NCBI GenBank assembly: GCA_947378965.1
Contig: CANCMG010000016.1
Location: forward strand, 1 to 55,840
Direction: 5' to 3'
Origin: Alcaligenaceae bacterium
Lineage (GTDB): Bacteria; Pseudomonadota; Gammaproteobacteria; Burkholderiales; Burkholderiaceae_B
Length of the DNA stretch: 55,840 nucleotides
Numbering within the stretch: the first letter of the stretch is position 1; every line of letters begins with the position of its first letter. Both the position numbers and the translations under genes were made by a program. Shown here piece by piece: positions 39,906 through 47,293 of the stretch. A model generated the notes under the pieces. The model had not been told where the DNA came from and ran no database searches. It saw only the letters and a list, made by a program, of their open reading frames with translations.

Positions 39906-40107
39906 CGTTAGGGGGCAGGTGCGCAGAGCGCCTGGGTGGGCAGATTGTCTTGGTCCGCTTTGCGGACTGCCCTCGGCGTGCTTGTCTGAGCGGCGGCGAC
40001 CCAAACTCGCTTCGCTCAAACAAGGGCCGCCTTCATCCGTCCAGCCCGCGCAAGCCTCGGCAAGACAAGACAGCCCACCCAGGCGCTCTGCGCCCCTGCC
40101 CCCTAAC
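39906..40107. mobile_element. 202-bp inverted-repeat element, MITE-like, no transposase
   Basis: Terminal arms of 35 bp (39906-39940 and 40073-40107) are complementary with one mismatch and begin GTTAGGGGGCAG. Inside, similarity continues weakly (TTGTCTTG near both arms) and a perfect small hairpin GTCCGC-TTT-GCGGAC is present. No open frame is credible. It lies between the convergent barrel and lplT2 genes, and the flanking bases show no clear target duplication. The alternative is a long extragenic palindrome acting as a bidirectional terminator. The remaining ~110 bp to 40219 hold nothing recognisable. Confidence 0.7.
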
Positions 40108-40219
40108 TCGCACTGACGATTGCTGAGGCAAACCACGTTTTACTGAATGTGCCGGAGTCGTGCTTTTGAACCGAGTGTGACGTCGCGGTGTTCTTGCACT
40201 GAATGTACCTCCGTTGTAA

Positions 40220-41521
40220 TTAAAGAGCCTGCCCTTGACCGTGCTCTCCGATCCGTGAGAGTAAGTCAGGATCTTTTTGAAGATTCGTTTGATTCCAGCG
40301 AATCAACACCAGCATCAAGAGGGCGACTGACAAGCCAAACATCACGATGATGGTGTTGATGGGTACCCCCAGCCACAACATCAAGCTATACAGTGACACC
40401 ATCAATAAAATATTGAGCTGTTCATTGAAGTTTTGTACGGCAATGGAGTGGCCTGCTGATAACAGCAAATGACCGCGATGTTGCAATAGGGCATTCATGG
40501 GCACAACAAAAAATCCAGATAAAATCCCGACTAATAACAACAGGCCATAGACAGCCCATTCGTTGTAGATCAGTGGCATGACGAGTACCACTAACCCCAT
40601 CAGTGCGCCAACTGGCAGCACACGAAGCGATTGCTTAAGTGGCACGCGAGCCGCTGCAATTGAACCCAGCACCGTACCCAAGGCAGCGATGCCCATTAAG
40701 ATTGATGCTTGATCCAGGCGATAGCCTAGTTGGCTGCGACCCCATTCGATCACGATCAGTTGCAGCGTCGCACCTGCTCCCCAAAAGAGGGTGGTGACTC
40801 CCAATGAAATTTGGCCTAACTTGTCGGTCCACAACACCTTGGTGTAGACAGCAAAGGCTTTGATCAGGCGAAGCGGGTGCTGATGTTGCTTCGGGTACTT
40901 AGCGTTTGTGTTTGGAATCAATAAATTGGTCAGCGCGGCGGCGATGTACAACAGACCGATCATTACGATCGCAACTTCGGCAGGCGTACTGGCTATTTGC
41001 TGAAGCGTGTGGTGTGACAGTAGCCAAGCCGATACCTGGGGCGATACCAGCAAGCCGCCCACAACGGATCCCATAATGATAGAAACGACCGTCATGCCTT
41101 CGATCCAGCTGTTGCCCACGACAAGTTGCTCGGGGGGCAGCATCTCGGTGATGATGCCGTACTTGGCGGGCGAATATGCGGCGGCACCCGTGCCGACAAT
41201 CGCATAGGCCACGCAGATTAAGACGATTTGTTCAGATGCTGCTAAGCCAAAGATACCGTAACTAAACATCAGGATGCAGCCTACGACTTTGAAGGCATTG
41301 GTGGTGAACATCACCTTACCCTTGGGATAAGCGTCGGCGAGCGCGCCAACAAAAGGGGCGAGTAGTACATAGCTAGCAGCAACCCCCCATTTGATGAGAG
41401 GAGGCACCCACACCGGCCCGTCTAATTGATGGATCAGCGCGATCGCAGCAATGAATAGTGCGTTATCCGCCAAGGACGAAAAGGTTTGCGCGATGATGAC
41501 GGTATAAAAGCCACGATTCAC
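40220..41521 (-). CDS. Lysophospholipid transporter, LplT-like (copy 2)
   Basis: 433-residue major-facilitator protein closely similar over its whole length to the copy at 20866-22200, sharing long identical blocks such as SSLADNALFIAAIALI and GHSIAVQNFNEQLNILLMV. GTG start overlaps the stop of the upstream decarboxylase gene (GTGA), so the two are translationally coupled. The pairing suggests flipping of the lysophospholipid or aminophospholipid made or consumed by the decarboxylase. Confidence 0.88.
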   Translation of the reverse strand: MNRGFYTVIIAQTFSSLADNALFIAAIALIHQLDGPVWVPPLIKWGVAASYVLLAPFVGALADAYPKGKVMFTTNAFKVVGCILMFSYGIFGLAASEQIVLICVAYAIVGTGAAAYSPAKYGIITEMLPPEQLVVGNSWIEGMTVVSIIMGSVVGGLLVSPQVSAWLLSHHTLQQIASTPAEVAIVMIGLLYIAAALTNLLIPNTNAKYPKQHQHPLRLIKAFAVYTKVLWTDKLGQISLGVTTLFWGAGATLQLIVIEWGRSQLGYRLDQASILMGIAALGTVLGSIAAARVPLKQSLRVLPVGALMGLVVLVMPLIYNEWAVYGLLLLVGILSGFFVVPMNALLQHRGHLLLSAGHSIAVQNFNEQLNILLMVSLYSLMLWLGVPINTIIVMFGLSVALLMLVLIRWNQTNLQKDPDLLSRIGEHGQGQAL

Positions 41522-42585
41522 GACGCGCTCGCTTTGGTATTGTCGTTTGCGGTTTTGATCGCCTGCAGGTTGAGAGCCCTGTCCGGTGCTTGACTGTTTT
41601 CCTTGTCGCTCACCCCTTTTAGTGGTGGATTGCTTTGCTGGTCGTTCAGCCCTGTTAGTGCTTGACTGCGTTGCTTGTCGCTCGCGCCCTCGAGTCCCTG
41701 ACGGCTCTGAGGCTCTGCTGGCAATTGCATCAGCGGGCTCCCCATCTTAATGTGCGCGCCGGGCAAGATTTGATCGGCTAAGGTGAAGCCGTTAGGGGCG
41801 AACACAATAATGGTCGAGCCGTGCTCAAACCAACCAAGCTCTTGCCCTTTTTCAAAGGCTACGTTGCACGCAAAATCGGTTTGTCCTTTGTAGCGTGTGT
41901 GAAATAAAGTATTCAAACCGTGCAAGCGAATGCTGGCCACCAAGATCGCCGCAACCGGTACAAGCGCCACCCTATGCTTTTGTGAACCTAGTTCAAGCGC
42001 CAACACGGCCCGCTCATTTTTACAAAACAGTTTTTCAACACGCTTTAAGGCGATGGGGTTCACATTCCAGGTATCCCCTGACAAATAATGCACGGCCTTC
42101 ATCGCGCCTGTATACGGGGCATGAAAGCGGTGATACATGGCAGAGGTAAGCCGTAACGTGACGTATTGGCCGTCGGTCCAGGCACTCGTGTCGGTGTGCT
42201 GGCCAAACAGATCGGTCAAGGTGTACGGAAACCCCTTCGCTTGAAACACTTGCCCATTGATGATCTTGCCGCAAGCACCCACGATGGCATCACAGGGGCT
42301 CGTCATCACTTCCGGATCCTGATCGACCACGCGAGCACCCTCGTGTAATTCGCGAATAAAGCAATCGTGAAGGCTGTCGAAATGTTGTTTTTTAGCTTCG
42401 CTTAAATCAAGATCGGTAAATAGTTTCCAGGTGCCAATCGAAGCGTCACGTACCCAGCCCACCTTGATTTTGCTGAACCAACCCATGAAATGCGTGACGG
42501 CGAGCCTCGGAATCCGGTTGGTCACTAAAAAATTGAGGTCTTCGTGGGCAAAGACATTGCGGACGGCTTTACTGATGTTCATCAT
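41518..42585 (-). CDS. Phosphatidylserine decarboxylase family enzyme with repetitive C-terminal tail
   Basis: 355 residues. Pyruvoyl-dependent decarboxylase making phosphatidylethanolamine from phosphatidylserine at the membrane. Catalytic Asp (about D99, SPCDAIVG), His (about H155, YHRFHAP) and the self-cleavage Ser (about S257, EHGSTI) are all present. The residue before Gly-Ser is His instead of the usual Leu/Phe-type residue. Residues ~290-355 form a hydrophilic repetitive tail (imperfect copies of a GVSDKxxSQA motif) not expected in the short alpha chain. Divergent from the aminotransferase gene (44 bp apart). May be the main Psd or a paralogue; a housekeeping psd elsewhere cannot be excluded. 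Confidence 0.82.
   Translation of the reverse strand: MMNISKAVRNVFAHEDLNFLVTNRIPRLAVTHFMGWFSKIKVGWVRDASIGTWKLFTDLDLSEAKKQHFDSLHDCFIRELHEGARVVDQDPEVMTSPCDAIVGACGKIINGQVFQAKGFPYTLTDLFGQHTDTSAWTDGQYVTLRLTSAMYHRFHAPYTGAMKAVHYLSGDTWNVNPIALKRVEKLFCKNERAVLALELGSQKHRVALVPVAAILVASIRLHGLNTLFHTRYKGQTDFACNVAFEKGQELGWFEHGSTIIVFAPNGFTLADQILPGAHIKMGSPLMQLPAEPQSRQGLEGASDKQRSQALTGLNDQQSNPPLKGVSDKENSQAPDRALNLQAIKTANDNTKASAS
41584..41700 (-). repeat. Imperfect repeats in the decarboxylase C-terminal tail
   Basis: Codes for about three degenerate copies of a 12-14-residue unit (EGASDKQRSQAL; TGLNDQQSNPPL; KGVSDKENSQAP). Hydrophilic, probably disordered, and located after the catalytic core. Confidence 0.65.
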
Positions 42586-42629
42586 TTCGTCACTTTAAAG
42601 TCATAAAAAGGAGTTTTCGAGGCAAAACT

Positions 42630-44294
42630 ATGACTGATCAAATTTTGAATGTTATGCAATACGTTGCTGCAGCGACCGTGGGTCTTTGGCTGCTGTTGCG
42701 CATCAAGCAACGTCTGCAATTGTCGGTGGCTAAATATCCGTCTTTGGGTGGGCACCTGCGTTGGGCTAAACGCATCACCCGCTGGGTGCCTGGCTACTCG
42801 TACTCTGACGACAAATGGTTTGATGCAGATGGGGCGCCACCAGAGGTTGTGACCCAGCGTCGTGCGGCACTTGCCTTGTTGGGCAATGATCTTCGTACTC
42901 GTAGCCCGTTGACTCTGGCGCATACCGCAGCGAGTAAACCCATGATTTCTGACTTGCAATTCATCAGCAACTATCGGGTGCCTTATCAGTTTCGTGACGT
43001 GTTGCAGCAGCACCTTCAACTTGGCAGCTTCTGGACGAGCAGCGATGGCGTCTGGCTGACCGACATGGACGGCAATCGCATGATTGATGTGACGGGCTCG
43101 TATGGCGTGAACTTGTTCGGACTGGATTTTTACAAGTCTTGCATCGAAGAGGGCAGCAAGCTGGTACGCGACTTGGGCCCAGTCTTGGGTTCGTATCATC
43201 CTTGCGTGCTCGACAATATTCGGCGTCTGTGTGCCATCTCTGGCAAGGATGAAGTTTCGTTTCACATGTCCGGTACCGAGGCAGTGATGCAAGCCGTGCG
43301 CCTGGCGCGCTATCAAACGGGTCGTCAAAAAATTGTTCGTTTTACAAGCGCCTATCATGGCTGGTGGGACGACGTGCAGCCGGGCCCGGGCAATCCGATG
43401 CCGCCCTCTAAGCACACGCTGACGTTGCGCGAAATGCATGAGAATACGTTGCGGGTACTTCGCAATCGTCGCGATATCGCGTGCGTCTTGGTTAACCCGA
43501 TACAAGCCATGCACCCCAACCAAGCGGCACCGACCGATTCGACTCTGGTCGATGGTGGGCGTCGGGCGCATTACGATCGAGTGGCGTATACCGCCTGGCT
43601 CAAAGAATTGCGTCAGGTGTGCGCCGAGCGCGGCATCATCTTTATTTTGGATGAAGTCTTTTTGGGCTTTAGGCTTGCCCCAGGCGGCGCCCAAGAATAC
43701 TTCGGGCTTGATGCTGACATGGTCACCTACGGCAAAACGCTGGGCGGCGGATTGCCGATTGGCATTTTGTGTGGCAAGAAAAATCTGATGGCACGTTTCT
43801 ATGCCGAGCACCCAGCCGATATCTGCTTTGCCCGCGGCACCTTCAATGCTCATCCCTATGTGATGGGCGCCATGAATGTGTTCTTGCATCGCCAAGAGAC
43901 GCCTGCAGTTCAAAAGCTTTATGCAGAGCTTGACACGACCTGGAGCACGCGCAAGACTCAACTGAACGACCTGCTCAAGCGCGAAGGGCTGCCATTGCGT
44001 GTCGAGGCCATGTCGACGGTGTGGACCGTGCTGTACGACGTGCCAAGCCGCTTTAACTGGTTGTTGCAGTTTTATTTGCGTCGCGAAGGCATTGCCCTGA
44101 GCTGGGTGGGTACGGGAAGACTGATTTTTAGTCTGAACTTTACAGATGCAGATTTTGATGATTTCTGTCAACGTTTCGTGCGTGCTGGCCATCAAATGGC
44201 TGCAGGTGCTTGGTGGTGGACGCCGCAAGGGCAAACAAACAAACAAATTCGACGCCGTATGTTGTTAGAGATGGTGCAGCAGACTAAGCTGTGA
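42630..44294 (+). CDS. Membrane-anchored class III PLP-dependent aminotransferase
   Basis: 554 residues. An N-terminal hydrophobic helix (about 7-23) precedes a full class III aminotransferase. PLP-binding features: SGTEAVM (214-220), Y242-H243-G244, DEVFLGFR (D341) and the Schiff-base lysine K369 in TYGKTLGGGLPIG. The fold is related to glutamate-1-semialdehyde aminomutase and omega-aminotransferases, but ~100 residues of N-terminal extension with a membrane helix are unusual. Substrate unknown; the neighbours (Psd-like enzyme, LplT, Mpo1-like protein) suggest a membrane-located aldehyde or keto-lipid. Ribosome site GAGG at 42619-42622. Confidence 0.85.
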   Translation: MTDQILNVMQYVAAATVGLWLLLRIKQRLQLSVAKYPSLGGHLRWAKRITRWVPGYSYSDDKWFDADGAPPEVVTQRRAALALLGNDLRTRSPLTLAHTAASKPMISDLQFISNYRVPYQFRDVLQQHLQLGSFWTSSDGVWLTDMDGNRMIDVTGSYGVNLFGLDFYKSCIEEGSKLVRDLGPVLGSYHPCVLDNIRRLCAISGKDEVSFHMSGTEAVMQAVRLARYQTGRQKIVRFTSAYHGWWDDVQPGPGNPMPPSKHTLTLREMHENTLRVLRNRRDIACVLVNPIQAMHPNQAAPTDSTLVDGGRRAHYDRVAYTAWLKELRQVCAERGIIFILDEVFLGFRLAPGGAQEYFGLDADMVTYGKTLGGGLPIGILCGKKNLMARFYAEHPADICFARGTFNAHPYVMGAMNVFLHRQETPAVQKLYAELDTTWSTRKTQLNDLLKREGLPLRVEAMSTVWTVLYDVPSRFNWLLQFYLRREGIALSWVGTGRLIFSLNFTDADFDDFCQRFVRAGHQMAAGAWWWTPQGQTNKQIRRRMLLEMVQQTKL

Positions 44295-44404
44295 TGGCTC
44301 GCTGCGTAGTAGTGATCAGAAACTTCTAGCATGGCAGTAAGGGTATTCAGAGGCTTCTATCTCGGTGGTGAGGGGTACTCAGAGACTTTTATCTTTTAAG
44401 AACT

Positions 44405-44583
44405 GAAGTCTCTGATTGAATCTGCTCGGTGTCACTGAAGCCTCTGGTTGAATTTCCTCGGTGTCACTTAAGTATCTGATTGAATCTTAAGTATCTGATT
44501 GAATCTACTCGGTGTGACTGAGGTTTCTGATTGCATCGGTTCAGTGAGGCCCAAGCCGCTCATTGACTCTGCTTAATGTGATT
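44405..44583. repeat. Degenerate 32-bp tandem repeat, about 5.6 copies
   Basis: Units resemble GAAGTCTCTGATTGAATCTG followed by CTCGGTGTCACT. Copies at 44405-44436, 44437-44468, a short one at 44469-44487, 44488-44519, 44520-44551, and a diverged one running into the end of the next gene. It fills most of the 278-bp gap after the aminotransferase gene, and the preceding ~100 bp contain looser versions. No gene or terminator is seen here. Confidence 0.75.
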
Positions 44584-45181
44584 GAATGTGTGGCATGGGG
44601 TCAATCAACTCACCACGCATTAAATAAATGGGTGAGCGACGGTACAGCATGACGTCATGAAACGGGTCTGTCAAAATCTTCAAAGCCCAGGCAAACGCCG
44701 CTTTGAAGTTTTCTTTGATGCATAGCTGAGCGACTCTGAATAACAAGCCAGCAACGCCCAAAAAGAGCCAAGCCATACCGACAATACGTACTGTCGTGTC
44801 TTCGTAAGCCTCTGGTACGGCCCAGGTAATGAGCGAGGGCTGCAAGTAAGCTATGACAGGGATCGCGGCCCAGATCGACAGCAACACAATCTTACGATGT
44901 AAGTTGTAGCCGACTTTGATGTCTTCTTTGTGCTCATGGGTCGCTTGATTGACGTGATCGTAGCCCTTGGGTTCAAAAAAGAAGTGGCCCGATTGGCGCG
45001 TGGTCATCGCCACTAACCAAGCAACCAACGACGCTGCGACTGGGTTAATGAAGAGCAGCACATAAGAGACTAAAAATGATAAAGCGCTGACCAAGTGCAG
45101 GCTTTGATTAATACGACTGTGATGATAATAACGATGGTCATCCCAGCGCTGTATTCTTAAGGTGTTTAGCAATTCTTTCAT
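44573..45181 (-). CDS. Mpo1/DUF962-like membrane protein
   Basis: 202 residues, four hydrophobic helices (about 27-60 as a pair, 98-115, 130-150) and conserved-looking histidines outside them (YYHHSRINQSLH; GHFFFEPKGYDHVNQATHEHK). Topology and His pattern resemble DUF962/Mpo1-type iron-dependent 2-hydroxy fatty acid dioxygenases, or a fatty-acid hydroxylase relative. This is a pattern-based call without search support. Divergent from the glycosyltransferase gene; the last unit of the 32-bp repeat overlaps its 3' end. Confidence 0.55.
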   Translation of the reverse strand: MKELLNTLRIQRWDDHRYYHHSRINQSLHLVSALSFLVSYVLLFINPVAASLVAWLVAMTTRQSGHFFFEPKGYDHVNQATHEHKEDIKVGYNLHRKIVLLSIWAAIPVIAYLQPSLITWAVPEAYEDTTVRIVGMAWLFLGVAGLLFRVAQLCIKENFKAAFAWALKILTDPFHDVMLYRRSPIYLMRGELIDPMPHIQSH

Positions 45182-45270
45182 CGTGAGCCCTTGTGTTGTC
45201 TGTGTCGCAAATCAAATGGATTGTGGGCGACGCCTCAGATGAGATTATTTCAGAAGCATTGAGTCAAAAG

Positions 45271-45288
45271 ATGAATTTTTAATGACAT
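45271..45288 (-). promoter_or_regulatory. Weak Pho-box-like site toward the Mpo1-like gene
   Basis: Minus strand ATGTCAT-TAAA-AATTCAT, two heptamers at 11-bp spacing with TCAT cores, ten of fourteen positions matching. About 90 bp upstream of the Mpo1-like start. Speculative. Confidence 0.25.
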
Positions 45289-45317
45289 TCGTGTTGCAAT
45301 TTATTTTCAGATACTCG

Positions 45318-45335
45318 TTGTCATCGAACGGTTAT
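45318..45335 (+). promoter_or_regulatory. Pho-box-like site toward the glycosyltransferase gene
   Basis: TTGTCAT-CGAA-CGGTTAT, 11 of 14 positions of the PhoB half-site pair at correct spacing, 46 bp upstream of the ATG. A TATAAA (45354-45359) is a plausible -10, though 18 bp away, further than usual. Confidence 0.35.
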
Positions 45336-45380
45336 ATGAATTGATTACAGTCATATAAACCTCAGTGATAAAGAGCTCAG

Positions 45381-46631
45381 ATGACAGAATACGCGCCCAT
45401 TCAAGTCGATCGAATTTATCCCGACAAGCCGAGCCTCAGGATAGCGTTGGTGACTGAAACCTACCCTCCTGATATCAACGGAGTGGCTCATACGGTATCA
45501 AAAATAGTAGAAGGCTTGCGTGCTCGCGGGCACGAATTGATGTTGGTCAGACCAAGGCATCACAGTGACATCGAGGCGGCCGCAGATTCGCGCTATCAAG
45601 AAGTATTGGTGCGTGGTGCACCGATTCCGATGTATAAGCAGTTGCGCATGGGCTTGCCGGCTCAGGGCGCTTTGCAAAAATTGTGGCTCAAGCAGCGGCC
45701 TGACCTCGTACATATTGCGACTGAGGGGCCTTTGGGTTGGTCGGCTTCGCGCGCGGCGCGTAAGCTCAAAATACCAACCAGTTCAGATTTTAGAACCAAC
45801 TTTCATGCCTATAGCCAGTTCTATGGATTTGGCTGGCTGAAGGGTGCAATTGTGGCCTACATGCGTAAATTTCATAATGCTACGCACTGTACGATGGTAC
45901 CGACGCAAGGCTTAATGGCAGAGCTATCAAAGATTGGTTTTGATCGCTTGATGGTTGTGCCTCGCGGTGTTGATACTGAGAACTTTTCGCCCGCTAAGCG
46001 CGACGAACCATTGCGCCATTCTTGGGGTGCGACTGCACAGACACAAGTCCTGTTATCTGTCGGACGCTTGGCTGTTGAAAAAAATCTTGACACCGTCGTG
46101 CGCTGCTTCAGATCACTGCAAGCGCGTGGTTTGCCAGTCAAGCTAGTGATTGTGGGTGATGGGCCGTTGCGTCACGCGCTCGAGCGCAGCGTCCCAGAGG
46201 CGACCTTCGCGGGCACGCGCACAGGCCAGGATTTGGCTAAACATTACGCGAGCGCAGATCTGTTTATTTTCCCGAGCTTGACTGAAACCTTTGGCAACGT
46301 GACGATTGAGGCCATGGCAAGCGGTCTGGCCGTGGTGGCGTACGACCATGCAGCAGCAGGGCAGCTCATCGAACACAAGCGCAATGGGATGGTGCTGGCA
46401 CCAAACCAAGACGCACAGCTGTTTGAGGCGGCTCGGCAAATCGTTGAAGACTCTGCCTTACGAATCCAAGTCAGACTCGCTGCACGTCAGACGGCGGTGG
46501 ATCGGGATTGGAGTTCAGTGATTGCGCGCACTGAGGGGATTTTTAGATCATTGATCGCAAATGAGGATCCTGCCGCTGTTGTGGTGTCTGCACACTCTAA
46601 GACGGCAGGTTTTCCTCAGGCGTTACGCTAA
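45381..46631 (+). CDS. Family 4 glycosyltransferase
   Basis: 416 residues, GT-B fold. N-terminal acceptor domain with PDINGVAHTVSKIVEGL and the C-terminal nucleotide-sugar domain with GRLAVEKNLDTVV, VIVGDGPLRHALE and the E-x7-E motif in ETFGNVTIEAMASGLAVVAYD. No signal peptide or membrane helix. The N-terminal PPDINGV pattern is shared with glycolipid-forming GT4 enzymes (SqdX/MgtA/PimB-like) that glycosylate diacylglycerol. A role in phosphate-free glycolipid synthesis fits the neighbours but is inference. Converges with the HAD gene, overlapping by 4 bp. Confidence 0.82.
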   Translation: MTEYAPIQVDRIYPDKPSLRIALVTETYPPDINGVAHTVSKIVEGLRARGHELMLVRPRHHSDIEAAADSRYQEVLVRGAPIPMYKQLRMGLPAQGALQKLWLKQRPDLVHIATEGPLGWSASRAARKLKIPTSSDFRTNFHAYSQFYGFGWLKGAIVAYMRKFHNATHCTMVPTQGLMAELSKIGFDRLMVVPRGVDTENFSPAKRDEPLRHSWGATAQTQVLLSVGRLAVEKNLDTVVRCFRSLQARGLPVKLVIVGDGPLRHALERSVPEATFAGTRTGQDLAKHYASADLFIFPSLTETFGNVTIEAMASGLAVVAYDHAAAGQLIEHKRNGMVLAPNQDAQLFEAARQIVEDSALRIQVRLAARQTAVDRDWSSVIARTEGIFRSLIANEDPAAVVVSAHSKTAGFPQALR

Positions 46632-47293
46632 AAACAAGTCTCTGAGTAGTCGACAAAGCTCGCTGCAACTGGGTACCGCTGCACCGAGTCATCGCCATAG
46701 CCGCTTCGATGAAACACAAACGGGATACCGCAGTTGCTTGCACAGAGCGCGTCGACGTGCGTATCACCAATCAACAGGCAGTCGCTAGCGTTGATTTGCA
46801 GCGCATTCATCGTGGTGAGCAGCGGCAACGCGTGAGGCTTGGGATGCGCGGTGGTATCACCACCAGTCACAACGGTAAAGTAGGTAGATAACCCGTGTCG
46901 TTCAAGCGCCTGCTGAGCTGAACTTTCAATTTTATTGGTGCATACGGCTAAATGATGCCCAGTTGAAAGCAGTTGGTCGAGCAACCTTAAGATGCCAGGG
47001 TACAGAAACGAATGGTCGTGCGCTTGGCGCGCGTAGTGCGTCAAGTACGCCTGTTGAATGTCCTCGGCAGCTACCGCGGGCGCCTGCACGAGTTGCATCA
47101 CCGAAGCCAGAATGTCAGGCAATGGGCCATATAAGTTCGGAATCACTTGCTCGGAGGCAAGCGCCTGAAAGCCGCAATCAAGCAACGCTTGATTGGCGGC
47201 TCGTCGAATGTCGGGCTCGGTATGCAACAGCGTGCCATCAAGATCAAAGACGATGGCCGCAGAGCTGTGAATATACTCTTTGGCTGTTTTCAT
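46628..47293 (-). CDS. HAD-superfamily phosphatase (Gph-like)
   Basis: 221 residues. Motif I FDLDGTLL (D17/D19), motif II Thr in CTNK, motif III Lys in HPKP, motif IV GDTHVDALCA; a helical cap lies between motifs I and II. Closest in form to phosphoglycolate phosphatases, but this subgroup has many substrates. ATG overlaps the PMH stop (ATGA), so it is coupled to that gene. In this operon it would release phosphate from a phosphomonoester produced by the upstream hydrolase. Last gene of the minus-strand phosphonate run. Confidence 0.85.
   Translation of the reverse strand: MKTAKEYIHSSAAIVFDLDGTLLHTEPDIRRAANQALLDCGFQALASEQVIPNLYGPLPDILASVMQLVQAPAVAAEDIQQAYLTHYARQAHDHSFLYPGILRLLDQLLSTGHHLAVCTNKIESSAQQALERHGLSTYFTVVTGGDTTAHPKPHALPLLTTMNALQINASDCLLIGDTHVDALCASNCGIPFVFHRSGYGDDSVQRYPVAASFVDYSETCF

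Noticed and set aside
39893-40136. Several short overlapping frames in the inverted-repeat element
   Set aside because: They arise from the G/C-rich symmetric sequence; none has a start signal or domain.
42587-42604. Pho-box-like pair TCGTCAC-TTTA-AAGTCAT before the aminotransferase gene
   Set aside because: Only 10 of 14 positions match, and it ends 2 bp before a ribosome-site-like AGGAG, leaving no room for a -10 and leader.
42582-44246. Long (554-codon) open frame on the minus strand across the aminotransferase gene
   Set aside because: It is entirely antisense to a gene with intact catalytic motifs, and its translation is rich in His, Gln and Arg without domain pattern.
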